NCBI GenBank assembly: GCA_044433365.1
Contig: JAWXTR010000032.1
Location: forward strand, 1 to 26,665
Direction of reading: 5' to 3'
Source of the DNA: CAMQVM01 sp044433365
GTDB taxonomy: Bacteria > Bacteroidota > Bacteroidia > Bacteroidales > Rikenellaceae
Length of the DNA stretch: 26,665 bases
Shown: positions 16,701-23,829 of the stretch, piece after piece
How positions within the stretch are numbered: the first letter of the stretch is position 1
Layout of the letters: every line of letters begins with the position of its first letter
Position numbers and translations under genes: made by a program
Notes under the pieces: generated by a model
Seen by the model: only the letters and a program-made list of their open reading frames with translations
Databases searched by the model: none
Told to the model about the DNA's origin: nothing

Positions 16701-17080
16701 AAATTGATAATATAGCCGATAGCTCTGAGAGTGAGCAGCTTAAAAAGTCGATAATAGATAGATTTGGGAAGCTGCCTGAGGAGGTTGTAAACTTATTTGA
16801 TGTTGTAGAGATACGCCGCTTAGCTCAATATTTGGGTTTTGAAAAGGTAATAGTTAAAAATGGTTATCTAATTACCCATTTTATCTCAAATGGAGCATCT
16901 TCCTACTACGATAGCGTGAGATTTAAGTCTCTAACAAAATATATTATGTCGAAAGGCGACAAATTTAAGCTAAAACAGAAACCAAAATCACTGCTATTAT
17001 CAATAGCAGGCGTTGATAGTTTGAAAAGTGCTAAAAATTTGTTGGAAAATATGAAAGGAGGTTCTAAAGGGAAGTTCTAA
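13727..17080 (+). CDS. mfd: Transcription-repair coupling factor
   Basis: ATP-dependent translocase that removes RNA polymerase stalled at DNA lesions and recruits UvrA for excision repair. All modules are seen in order. The N-terminal UvrB-like part contains FVYEPGQFSVRGGIVDIFSY. The CarD-like RNA polymerase-interaction domain lies near 425-510 (SIGDYVVHVDHGVARFGG). The RecG-like motor has Walker A GDVGFGKT (581-588) and DEEQ (682-685). It also has TATPIPRTLQFSLMGARELS, the TTIVESGIDI motif and QLRGRVGRSN, and a C-terminal TRCF domain follows. The length, 1117 aa, is close to the usual 1120-1150. The last codons (GGG AAG TTC TAA) belong to an element D repeat that spans the stop, so the C-terminal GKF and the stop codon seem to come from a repeat insertion. 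The gene is otherwise intact. Confidence 0.97.
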   Translation: MKHQSIIDKIGGSQQVEAIVTSGNSSLQLSGVVGSAAAIIVGSVAERKKGLHIIIAESKDDAGYFYNDLTSFWNSQNIYFFPSSFKRSIVYGQEKPSGIVQRSALFSRLKEGIANDEFIAVCTYPEAIIEKSVTAKEIKSNSVDIKVGESYSISFIDELLRSLEFQKSDFVYEPGQFSVRGGIVDIFSYSDNRPYRLDFFGDELESIRVFDINSQESIEKRSEVTIFPKFGSDITVVQEWMWIDELLADFGVKNVTYWVKSGVVLEQKAKDIRRKLFENYSPLIEATADYSQMLQPLREGGVITIREGFRGVRSDKEIKFNTSPQISFNKNFELLYSYFSENLENGYDNYIVTQNQNQIERLENIFISLDKKKRIFKNIPVSIHEGFVDNDARVALLTDHQIFERHHRYEVASELPKAESLTISELTSLSIGDYVVHVDHGVARFGGLVQSSEGGKVVETVKLTYANGDFLLVNVHSLHKISKYRDKDTTVTTKVHTLGHGAWQKLKTTTKAKVKDIVKDLIQLYAKRRSAEGFAFSPDSYLQHELEASFIYEDTPDQQKATEAFKVDMERKIPMDRLVCGDVGFGKTEIAIRAAFKAACDGKQVAVLVPTTILSLQHYRSFSQRLKEFPVTVELLSRAKTAKQVTEILHRLEKGEIDILIGTHKILGKAVKFKDLGLLIVDEEQKFGVSSKEKLRQIRANIDTLTLTATPIPRTLQFSLMGARELSIINTPPPNRQPVSTEVHSFNKELLREAISYEIGRGGQAYFVHNNVSTIHHMASIITDLVPDARVVVGHGQMDPKALEKIITDFIYGEYDVLVSTTIVESGIDISNANTMIINNAQNFGLSDLHQLRGRVGRSNKKAYCYLFIPSENTISEIGRRRLRAIEDFSDLGAGFNIAMQDLDIRGAGNLLGGEQSGFIADIGFETYQKILNEAIVEFRDEYKDILDDEQSQMVSSDVDYVTDCQMDIGYEALIPDSYVSNLTEKIKLYRKIDNIADSSESEQLKKSIIDRFGKLPEEVVNLFDVVEIRRLAQYLGFEKVIVKNGYLITHFISNGASSYYDSVRFKSLTKYIMSKGDKFKLKQKPKSLLLSIAGVDSLKSAKNLLENMKGGSKGKF

Positions 17081-17112
17081 ATTCAGGATTTTGAGAGATT
17101 TTAGAAGTTCCC
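17069..17112. repeat. Element D hairpin carrying the mfd stop codon
   Basis: The arm GGGAAGTTCTAAAT (17069-17082) faces TTTTAGAAGTTCCC (17099-17112). The two pair over most of the arm, with a C-to-G mismatch at the centre. The mfd TAA stop is at 17078-17080 inside the left arm. A T-tract is lacking, so this is not an ordinary terminator, although it may weakly block 3' exonucleases. Confidence 0.7.
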
Positions 17113-17176
17113 TAAAATCCAAAGGTGAGTCCTTGATAAAAATTATCCTTTTTAACAGCTAAAAAGTGGTGGAATT

Positions 17177-17926
17177 ATGAGAAGTTTAATTATAGACGAG
17201 GGAAATACGCTAATAAAATTACTAATAGTATCGAGTATAGGCAATATTGATAAGCGTTGTTGCGTTAGTGAATTAAATGTTACTATAGTAAAGGAATTTT
17301 TGCTAAACGAAAGGATAAATAGTGCAATTTATTGTTCGGTAAGAGAGAAAAGTGGTGAAGTGGTAGAATATTTAGCTGAAAATATCAAAAACTTTATTAA
17401 TTTTGACCACTCAACTGCTCTACCTATAAAAAATAGTTATTCTACACCTCAAACAGTAGGGCTTGATAGGCTTGCTGCAGCAGTTGGTGCAGCAGAGCTG
17501 TTTAAGGAAGCAAATATTTTGGTTATAGATTTTGGAAGTGCCATAACTATTGACTTTGTAGAGAGAGGTTTTGGCGGAGAAATTGCAACTTTTAGGGGTG
17601 GCAATATTTCACTTGGTGCAGCTTTAAGATTTAAATCTTTAAATGCTTTTACAAGAAAATTGCCATTATGTTCGCTTTCTGACAAAGAAACTTCGCTTAC
17701 AGCAACTTCTACAAAAAATGCTATAGAGAGCGGAGTAATTCTTGGAATAGTCTATGAAATAGATGGTTACATAAGAGAGTATAGCGAAAAATACAACGAC
17801 TTGAAAATAATTTTTACAGGTGGTGATGCAAAATATTTTGGTAACAAATTTAAAATGACGATATTTGCAGATTGTGAGATAGTAACAAAAGGATTATATA
17901 AGATTCTTTGTAATGCAGTAGGTTGA
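17177..17926 (+). CDS. coaX: Type III pantothenate kinase
   Basis: First step of coenzyme A synthesis: phosphorylates pantothenate with ATP in the cytoplasm. Family motifs of this ASKHA-fold kinase are present. The phosphate loop DEGNT is at 7-11, GLDRLAAA starts at G95 (with D97 and R98), and DFGSAITIDF starts at D118, where the more common motif has DxGTA. A glycine-rich FTGGDAKYF near 215 completes the ATP site. The length, 249 aa, is typical. In Bacteroidales coaX is usually followed by the outer-membrane protein and TPR genes, as here. It lies 96 bp after mfd and 92 bp before the next gene, with no terminator seen, so read-through from mfd is possible. Confidence 0.94.
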   Translation: MRSLIIDEGNTLIKLLIVSSIGNIDKRCCVSELNVTIVKEFLLNERINSAIYCSVREKSGEVVEYLAENIKNFINFDHSTALPIKNSYSTPQTVGLDRLAAAVGAAELFKEANILVIDFGSAITIDFVERGFGGEIATFRGGNISLGAALRFKSLNAFTRKLPLCSLSDKETSLTATSTKNAIESGVILGIVYEIDGYIREYSEKYNDLKIIFTGGDAKYFGNKFKMTIFADCEIVTKGLYKILCNAVG

Positions 17927-18018
17927 TTATAAAGTTAAAATTTGACTATAAAATTCTACTTAAATTTATAAAAAATTCGCATTATTAATAGAGATAAAGA
18001 TTAAAGTTTTAAAATATA

Positions 18019-19341
18019 ATGATGTCAAAACTAAGAAGAAATAGTTTATTGCTGATAATAGCAATAATTCTAGGTGCGTCGCAGACAGTTAGGGCGCAAC
18101 AGGATGGGATGAATACATTCTCACCTTACACCCTATATGGATTAGGAAGTATGAACACGCTTGGTACTGCTAATGATAAGAGTATGGCTGGTGCTGGATT
18201 GGCGGTGAAAAATGAGTATTTTATCAATGGACTTAATCCTGCTGGTTGGAGTGCTGTACCGCAGCAAACTTTCTTGTTCGACTTCGGTGTTGAGGGCGAC
18301 AATCGCTATATTAGCGATGGAACAAATACTACCAGTAACAACTCTTTTAATTTGAGTAGTCTTGGAATGCAGTTCCCTATTGCAAAGCGTTTGGGCTTTG
18401 GGCTGCTTCTAAATTCTTATAGCTCGGTTGGTTATAGAATGAGTTTTAATGAGACTGATGACTATATTTTATCCACAATTGGTACTACTGTTTATGATTA
18501 TTCAGGTAATGGTGGAACAACTCAATTAAAAGCAGGTTTTGGCTGGGAGCCAATAAAAGGACTTTCTATCGGTGCCGCTGCTCTATTTTATCACAGTTCT
18601 ATCAATAGACTACAATCTGTAACAATTAATCCTATTATTCAACCATCAACAGAGTTTAGATCTGTTCAGTCATCTACAAATTATGAGTTTACGAAGATAA
18701 ATTTCGAGGTTGGTTTTATTTATAGTGTAAAATTAGGAGAGAATAAAAATAGCCTAAATTTTGCTGCAACTTTCCAACCAAATGCAAATATTACTCAAAA
18801 TGTTGATGATTTAGATTATACTGTCGGTTCGATAACAACAGATACGGTTTCTTATACAGAGTTTACAAAAGCTCTTGCATTGCCAAATAAAATTTCAGCA
18901 GGTATTGCATACCAAAATAGAAAATTAACAATTGCTGCTGACTATATCGAGCAAAATTATGATGGTGCATTCGATTTAGATGTAAATGAGAATATTAATA
19001 TATCTCTTGGCAAATATAGAGATGCACGTTTAGGTATAAGCTACACCCCTAACCGTTTTGATGTTAGAAATATGATGCGTCGCTGGACCTACCGTGCTGG
19101 TATCAGATACGGAACGTCATACTTAGTGGTAAATGATAATGAGATAAAGGATTATGCTCTATCATTAGGGGTTGGTATTCCAATGCAACGAAATGCCCCA
19201 ACACATCTAAATGTTGGTATTGATGTTGGTCAAACTGGCTCTATTTCATCTACATTAATTCGTGAAAATTATGTAAAACTCAATATTGGTGTCAACTTTA
19301 TGGTGGTAAATGAGTGGTTTATTCGCCATAAATTCAAATAG
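18019..19341 (+). CDS. Predicted outer-membrane beta-barrel protein
   Basis: A 440-aa exported protein of unassigned function. Residues 1-26 form a signal peptide (LLLIIAIILGASQTVRA|Q). The mature part is a string of alternating, glycine- and aromatic-rich strands without cysteines, such as GFGLLLNSYSSVGYRMSF, LNFAATFQPNANI and WTYRAGIRYGTSYLVV. The chain ends NEWFIRHKFK. Early segments (YTLYGLGSMNTLG, GLNPAGWSAVP) resemble FadL/PorV-like barrels of Bacteroidetes, which is a family-level impression only. It sits between coaX and a TPR protein in an order conserved in the Bacteroidales, and its neighbours lptC and ppiD suggest envelope biogenesis. A terminator follows, so the TPR gene is transcribed separately. 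The first of two adjacent ATG codons was taken; the second would serve equally. Confidence 0.8.
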   Translation: MMSKLRRNSLLLIIAIILGASQTVRAQQDGMNTFSPYTLYGLGSMNTLGTANDKSMAGAGLAVKNEYFINGLNPAGWSAVPQQTFLFDFGVEGDNRYISDGTNTTSNNSFNLSSLGMQFPIAKRLGFGLLLNSYSSVGYRMSFNETDDYILSTIGTTVYDYSGNGGTTQLKAGFGWEPIKGLSIGAAALFYHSSINRLQSVTINPIIQPSTEFRSVQSSTNYEFTKINFEVGFIYSVKLGENKNSLNFAATFQPNANITQNVDDLDYTVGSITTDTVSYTEFTKALALPNKISAGIAYQNRKLTIAADYIEQNYDGAFDLDVNENINISLGKYRDARLGISYTPNRFDVRNMMRRWTYRAGIRYGTSYLVVNDNEIKDYALSLGVGIPMQRNAPTHLNVGIDVGQTGSISSTLIRENYVKLNIGVNFMVVNEWFIRHKFK

Positions 19342-19389
19342 AAAAAGTGGCTAAATTTGCCCTAAAATAAAAGAAATATTAACAAAAAG

Positions 19390-19422
19390 GCTCTGAAAAG
19401 TATAAAATTTCAGAGCTTTTTT
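19390..19422 (+). terminator. Terminator after the beta-barrel gene
   Basis: GCTCTGAAA (19390-19398) pairs perfectly with TTTCAGAGC (19408-19416) and is followed by six T and a C. Confidence 0.88.
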
Positions 19423-19487
19423 CTAATTTGCTTAATTATTGGTATTTTAGTGTAATCTCTTAATGAAAAATTAATAATAAAAAATAT

Positions 19488-19517
19488 TTTGTTTTAAAAA
19501 TATAATAGTTATATTTG
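19488..19517 (+). promoter_or_regulatory. Promoter of the TPR gene
   Basis: TTTG (19488-19491), an 18-bp spacer and TATATTTG (19510-19517) match the Bacteroidetes promoter pattern, with the spacer slightly short. The start would be near 19524, about 43 nt before the ATG at 19567. The position after a terminator supports it. Confidence 0.65.
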
Positions 19518-19566
19518 TTGTCTGAAAAGTATGAATAATTAATAATACAAAAATCATATCAACATT

Positions 19567-20904
19567 ATGAAAGCCTTTAAAATTAGAATGTTTGTCTCTG
19601 CAGTAGGTGCAGCGGTACTATCTCTAACTTCTTTTGCACAAGATTACAATCAAGCAGCTTTTGCAAAATATGGTGCTGATGCAGCAGAGAGAGAAAAAAA
19701 TTACAAAGCGTATAGCTTCTTTAACGAAGAGTATAACGCTAAAAATTATGACCAAGCTTCTTTTCACTTAAAACAACTTCTTACGGATCTTCCTAATGTG
19801 CACCAAAATCTTTACATTAGAGGTGCTGCTATGTACAAAAAATTAATTGCTACAACTAAAGAGGCAGATCAAAGAAATATTTATATTGATAGTTTAATGA
19901 TTCTTCACGATTATCGTATTGCTAACTTTGGTGATGATGCTACTCGTGGTACTGACTATATCCTTACAGAGAAAATCAAAGATAACTTAAACTTCAGAGC
20001 TAACAACCCTGAAGTGGTAATGGAAGAAGTTGATGGTATTTTAGAAGAGGTTGGAAGCAATGTAAACCTTCCAATTTTGCCTGTTTATTTCCAATACCTT
20101 ACTCAGCTTTACAAAAATGATATGATTGAAACTGAGGTGTTGCTTACAGCTTATGATAAACTTACTGCTATTGCTGATGGTAGTTCAGATGCTGCAAAAG
20201 ATGAGACTAAAACTGCTATTGAACAGCTTTTCACATCTACAGATGCTGCTTCTTGCGACAACCTAGAGTCTATCTTCAAACCTCAATTCGAAGCTAATCC
20301 TGATGATGCTGCTTTAGTTGCAAAAATCGCTACTCTACTTGCAAAAGCTGAGTGTTCAACAGAGTTCCAATTAGCAATTGCTGAGAAATATTACGAAATG
20401 GAGCCTTCTGCTTCTGCTGCTGCTTCGCTTGCATTTGGTTTTGACAAAAAAGGTGACCTTGAAAAAGCTCTAAAATATTATAATGAAGCTATTGAAAAAG
20501 AGACTGACAACAAAAATAAAGCATCTTTTGCTTTAAGTGCTGCTGGTGCTACTTTAGTTGCTGAAAGATATTCTGAATCAGTAAAATATGCTCGCCAAGC
20601 TATCTCAATTGATAGTGAAAGTGGTCTTGGTTACTTCTTCTTAGCTCAAGCACAATCAGGTTCTCTTCCTAACTGTGGTGATTTCGAGAAAAAAGCTGCT
20701 TACTGGATTATTGTTGACAACTTAACTAAAGCTCGTACTTACTTAGAGGGTGACCAACAAGAGCAAGCTAGCAAATTAATTTCTGTATACTCACAATATT
20801 TCCCTAGCACTGAAGATGTATTCTTTAACGACCTTAACAAAGGTGATGCTTATACAGTAAATTGTGGTGGAGTATCTGGTAGAACTACAGTTCGTCCTAG
20901 ATAA
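19567..20904 (+). CDS. Periplasmic tetratricopeptide-repeat protein
   Basis: A 445-aa exported protein with a signal peptide (residues 1-24, ...LTSFA|Q). The mature chain is alpha-helical and alanine-rich. At least two TPR-like units are visible near residues 290-360, with the segments DKKGDLEKALKYYNEAIEKE and AERYSESVKYARQAISID. Earlier helices around 35-140 are more diverged. TPR proteins scaffold protein complexes; the partner is unknown. It lies beside the beta-barrel gene and upstream of lptC, which suggests an envelope assembly role. This neighbourhood is typical of Bacteroidales, but I know of no assigned function. It has its own promoter and a terminator. Codons are strongly biased towards GCT, CTT and AAA compared with the glycosidases, which hints at high expression. 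Confidence 0.8.
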   Translation: MKAFKIRMFVSAVGAAVLSLTSFAQDYNQAAFAKYGADAAEREKNYKAYSFFNEEYNAKNYDQASFHLKQLLTDLPNVHQNLYIRGAAMYKKLIATTKEADQRNIYIDSLMILHDYRIANFGDDATRGTDYILTEKIKDNLNFRANNPEVVMEEVDGILEEVGSNVNLPILPVYFQYLTQLYKNDMIETEVLLTAYDKLTAIADGSSDAAKDETKTAIEQLFTSTDAASCDNLESIFKPQFEANPDDAALVAKIATLLAKAECSTEFQLAIAEKYYEMEPSASAAASLAFGFDKKGDLEKALKYYNEAIEKETDNKNKASFALSAAGATLVAERYSESVKYARQAISIDSESGLGYFFLAQAQSGSLPNCGDFEKKAAYWIIVDNLTKARTYLEGDQQEQASKLISVYSQYFPSTEDVFFNDLNKGDAYTVNCGGVSGRTTVRPR

Positions 20905-20984
20905 TTAATATAATCGCTAATAAAGAATTGAAATTTTAAAGGTATTTGTCAGCAGTAAAAAACAATACCTTTGCAGTAGAAAAT

Positions 20985-21065
20985 TGCACGCATCTCGCTC
21001 ACTAGTTTCATTCTAGTAGAAAAAAAGTGGAAATGATTTTTCAAATCTTTATCGGTATTATAGTA
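20985..21065. repeat. Intergenic element C, copy 2 (weak family)
   Basis: This stretch contains ACTAG/CTAGT around TTTCATT and GATTT/AAATC around TTC. It is followed by CTTTATCGGTAT, paralleling the order of features at 60-165. Before it, AAAGGTATT and AATACCTTT (about 20937-20975) form a separate 9-bp inverted repeat. Assignment to one family with 60-165 rests on eye alignment. Confidence 0.35.
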
Positions 21066-21085
21066 ATATAATTTCTGAAAATATG

Positions 21086-21126
21086 CCCTCAGAGTCTTTT
21101 ATTTTAGGACTCTGAGGGTGTTTTCA
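21086..21126 (+). terminator. Terminator upstream of lptC
   Basis: CCCTCAGAGTC (21086-21096) pairs perfectly with GACTCTGAGGG (21108-21118), followed by the poor T-tract TGTTTTC. It probably ends the TPR transcript, which would then carry element C in its 3' region. Confidence 0.75.
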
Positions 21127-21200
21127 AAAATAAGTTGATAGTTTTTAGTGCTATTACTAATAGAAGTAAGGGGAACTCCCCTAAAGAAAATTTATACTGA

Positions 21201-21974
21201 ATGAAAATTAATATATCTAATAGTAGACGTTATAAAAAAGGGCTTAGAATTAAATCTATCGACTCTTCATACTTGGTATTATTTGCAGTTTTATTCTCAA
21301 TTTTTGCCTGTAAACGTGATGGGGTCGCCACTACCGATGTAGATGCCACAAAAATCCCTACCGTAACAACTCGTAATTTGGATATTAAAGATTACAAAGA
21401 TAGTGTTATTCAGTATAGATTTAAAGCCCCCTTAATGGAACGTTATGCACTTGTAGATTCGCCTTACATGGAGTTTAAAGAGGGTGTGCATATCGAAACA
21501 TACAACGACTCTACCCGAATGAAAGAGACCGAACTTGAGGCAGAGTATGCCTACTACGACGAAAAGGCAAAAATCTGGGAAGCTAGAGGAAATGTAGTTG
21601 CTTCAAACCATGAGGGACGCACACTATATACTGAGCAAATATTTTGGGATGAGAAGAAAAAAACAGTATATTCGCACGTAAAAACAAAGGTTGTTGATGG
21701 TGAGGAGATTACTATTGGTTCAGGCTTTGAATCAGATGAAGCTCTCGAAAATATCGAATTTAAGCAGACAAAAGGGCGTATATATCTCGATACGACTCAA
21801 AACAGAGAGCCATTAATAGACTCGCTTTCTGTCGATTCTCTATCTACGGATTCACTCTCGATTAATTCTATATCTTCTACTGATACTCCTGCTTTAACTG
21901 ATCAAAAGGTCAATTCAAATGATTCTAAGAGTGATAAAAACAAGGAAGCCATGACCGCAGTAAATATAGACTAA
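21201..21974 (+). CDS. lptC: LptC-like lipopolysaccharide export protein
   Basis: Periplasmic bridge component of the Lpt machine, which moves LPS from the inner-membrane ABC transporter LptBFG towards LptA and LptD. The 257-aa protein has one hydrophobic segment (residues 24-36), ending FSIFA before C37. It could be a lipoprotein, or a signal anchor as in E. coli LptC. Residues 70-200 carry the beta-jellyroll signature of LptC/LptA/OstA proteins: KAPLMERYAL, MEFKEGVHIETYND, ARGNVVASNHEGRTLYTEQIFWDEKKKTVYSHVKTKV. After about residue 205 comes a low-complexity Ser/Asp tail with repeated DSLS units, which looks disordered and is not part of the core fold. It precedes a CNNM gene, as in many Bacteroidetes. 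No other lpt genes are in the window. Confidence 0.87.
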   Translation: MKINISNSRRYKKGLRIKSIDSSYLVLFAVLFSIFACKRDGVATTDVDATKIPTVTTRNLDIKDYKDSVIQYRFKAPLMERYALVDSPYMEFKEGVHIETYNDSTRMKETELEAEYAYYDEKAKIWEARGNVVASNHEGRTLYTEQIFWDEKKKTVYSHVKTKVVDGEEITIGSGFESDEALENIEFKQTKGRIYLDTTQNREPLIDSLSVDSLSTDSLSINSISSTDTPALTDQKVNSNDSKSDKNKEAMTAVNID

Positions 21975-21991
21975 AAGACACTTTTAAAGGA

Positions 21992-22224
21992 TCATTCGTA
22001 AAAATACTATCAAGTTAATTTGCAAATAGTTATACTCATAAAACCTCCAAATCGCCTCCATTTTCTCACAAAATTGCGAAAATGAGGTAATAAAAAACTT
22101 TATTTAATACTTTTTAAAAAAAGCGAGCAAAAACACGCCTTCAGTGCCTCTTCGAGACCACTGAGCGTACAATTTTCTTTGAAAATTGTGAGGCAAATCT
22201 GCAAAAGGTATTTGAGAATTTGCC
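21992..22224 (+). repeat. Element B, copy 1: structured intergenic repeat
   Basis: This copy fills most of the lptC-CNNM gap. In order it has: a head (TCATTCGTAAAA to CAAATAGTTA); an imperfect CCTCC...GAGG hairpin; an AT-rich linker; a hairpin with TCAGTG (22141-22146) against CACTGA (22159-22164) and apex TCTTCGAGA; ACAATTTTC (22169-22177) against GAAAATTGT (22181-22189); and a last hairpin GGCAAAT/ATTTGCC ending at 22224. It aligns with 25978-26214, and several stem differences are compensatory. The strand is given in the sense of the linker. It ends 23 bp before the CNNM start codon. Confidence 0.75.
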
Positions 22225-22247
22225 TTCAAATGAAAAATTGTTGAGTT

Positions 22248-23504
22248 ATGGAATTATTTACTATAAATATCGTCACTTTCTTGTTATCCTTCTTTGTGAT
22301 AGCATTAATTTTATTTGTACACTTTACCTTTAAACATTCGCATAGGGTAAAAATTGAAATTGAGCGGAAAAATTCACCAATATTCGACAAAGCATATAAA
22401 ATAGTAGTCGAAAATTACTACCGTTTTAGGATTTTTACAAGTACCTGCTACATACTTGCAATTATGGGCTTTGCACTATCTGTAGAGTGGGGACGAGAGC
22501 CAAATATCTATCTTTCAGCTGCTTTCTATTCTTTAGTTCTACTATTTACAGTGGGAATAATACCACAAATTGCTGTTAAAAACGGAAACGACAAAATTTT
22601 AAAACTTTCGCTATATTTAGCCTTTGTTCTCTATATCATTTGTTATCCAATTACAATAGTTTTATATGCTGTTTCAAATTTTATCGTAAAACTTTTTAAA
22701 ATTGAGGTGCAGTCACACGCCTCACCCCTATTTTCTACCACCGACCTTACTACTCTACTAAGTGAGGCAACAGGCGAGGATGGTGATGAGAGTGCCGATG
22801 AAAAAGATGTTGAAATTTTGGAAAATGCACTTCAACTTAGCGATATTAAGGTTAGAGATTGTATGGTTCCTCCATCAGATATTGAGGCGGTAGAGGTAAA
22901 TGAGAGCTACGAAGATTTGAAGGAGAGATTTGTTATGAGCAATTTCTCAAAACTTCCTGTCTATCGAGAGTCAATTTACAATATTATAGGTTATATCAAC
23001 GTAAAGCAGCTTTTCGACTCTTCGGCATCGGTAAGCGAGATGATGTGTGATATAATTTTGGTTCCAGAATCGATGAATGCGCAAAAACTTCTTACTCTAT
23101 TTACTCACAACCGCAAATCTATTGCTGCTGTTATTAATGAATTTGGAGAATCAATAGGTATAATTACGCTAGAAGATGTTCTTGAGGAGATTTTTGGCGA
23201 TATTGAAGATGAATATGATGATACAGATATAATAGAGTATTCAGTATCTAAAAATGAAATTATTATATCTGCAAAGGCTACAGTCGAGCATATAAATAGC
23301 ACTTACGGAGCTGAAATCCCCGAAAATGAAGATTACGACACAATTGCTGGATATATAATTGATACAACACACTCAATACCTTCTCGTGGTGAGATTGTAG
23401 TGCTCGAAACGATGAAAGTAAAGATTATTAAACGAAACGACAAACGTATTGATTTGGTTAAAATGATTCTTAACGAAAAGTTGGGGGTCGCTGACAAAAA
23501 ATAG
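22248..23504 (+). CDS. CNNM/CorC-type membrane protein with CBS pair
   Basis: Hemolysin-family (TlyC/CorC, DUF21) integral membrane protein. Homologues are implicated in magnesium or other cation efflux, and in the Bacteroidetes relatives include GldE; the older name hemolysin is misleading. Hydrophobic segments at about residues 4-27, 65-80, 88-107 and 117-145 form the DUF21 region. CBS1 starts at V202 (VRDCMVPPSDIEAV), and CBS2 lies at about 272-330 (KSIAAVINEFGESIGIITLEDVLEEIFGDIEDEYD). A CorC_HlyC domain fills 340-415. The length, 418 aa, is normal. The upstream gap is nearly all element B, so this gene is either expressed from a promoter in the repeat or by read-through from lptC. Next to lptC and ppiD it belongs to the envelope block. 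Confidence 0.9.
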   Translation: MELFTINIVTFLLSFFVIALILFVHFTFKHSHRVKIEIERKNSPIFDKAYKIVVENYYRFRIFTSTCYILAIMGFALSVEWGREPNIYLSAAFYSLVLLFTVGIIPQIAVKNGNDKILKLSLYLAFVLYIICYPITIVLYAVSNFIVKLFKIEVQSHASPLFSTTDLTTLLSEATGEDGDESADEKDVEILENALQLSDIKVRDCMVPPSDIEAVEVNESYEDLKERFVMSNFSKLPVYRESIYNIIGYINVKQLFDSSASVSEMMCDIILVPESMNAQKLLTLFTHNRKSIAAVINEFGESIGIITLEDVLEEIFGDIEDEYDDTDIIEYSVSKNEIIISAKATVEHINSTYGAEIPENEDYDTIAGYIIDTTHSIPSRGEIVVLETMKVKIIKRNDKRIDLVKMILNEKLGVADKK

Positions 23505-23829
23505 TGGAAGAATATAAGGTTTAATTTGAATTAGAACTCTACAATATCGGTTAATTTTGCTTTTTTTAAAGATTTAAGAATATTTATTTTCACTTTTTAA
23601 CCCCCTATTTTAGCTTTTTTATTATTTTTTTCAATATATTTTGATATTATTGCGCTAAAAATGAAAGTTGTTTGTTAAATTAGCATAAAAACCTTATCTT
23701 TGTCTTCTGTTTTACAACGAATACAAAAAGAGAATTTTTAAGTTCCAATTTTATTACCATCTTTCGGGAGGTACAAAGTTTAAACTTTAAAAACTACTCA
23801 AAACAAAAAAATAATTATAAAACATTAAT
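23505..23829. other. AT-rich spacer before ppiD
   Basis: The 325-bp gap contains T-rich runs, the ppiD promoter at 23671-23702 and an untranslated leader of about 120 nt. I see no gene, terminator-quality hairpin or copy of the repeat families. Confidence 0.6.
23671..23702 (+). promoter_or_regulatory. Promoter of ppiD
   Basis: TTTG (23671-23674), a 20-bp spacer and TATCTTTG (23695-23702) match the Bacteroidetes consensus exactly. The start would be near 23709. Confidence 0.75.
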
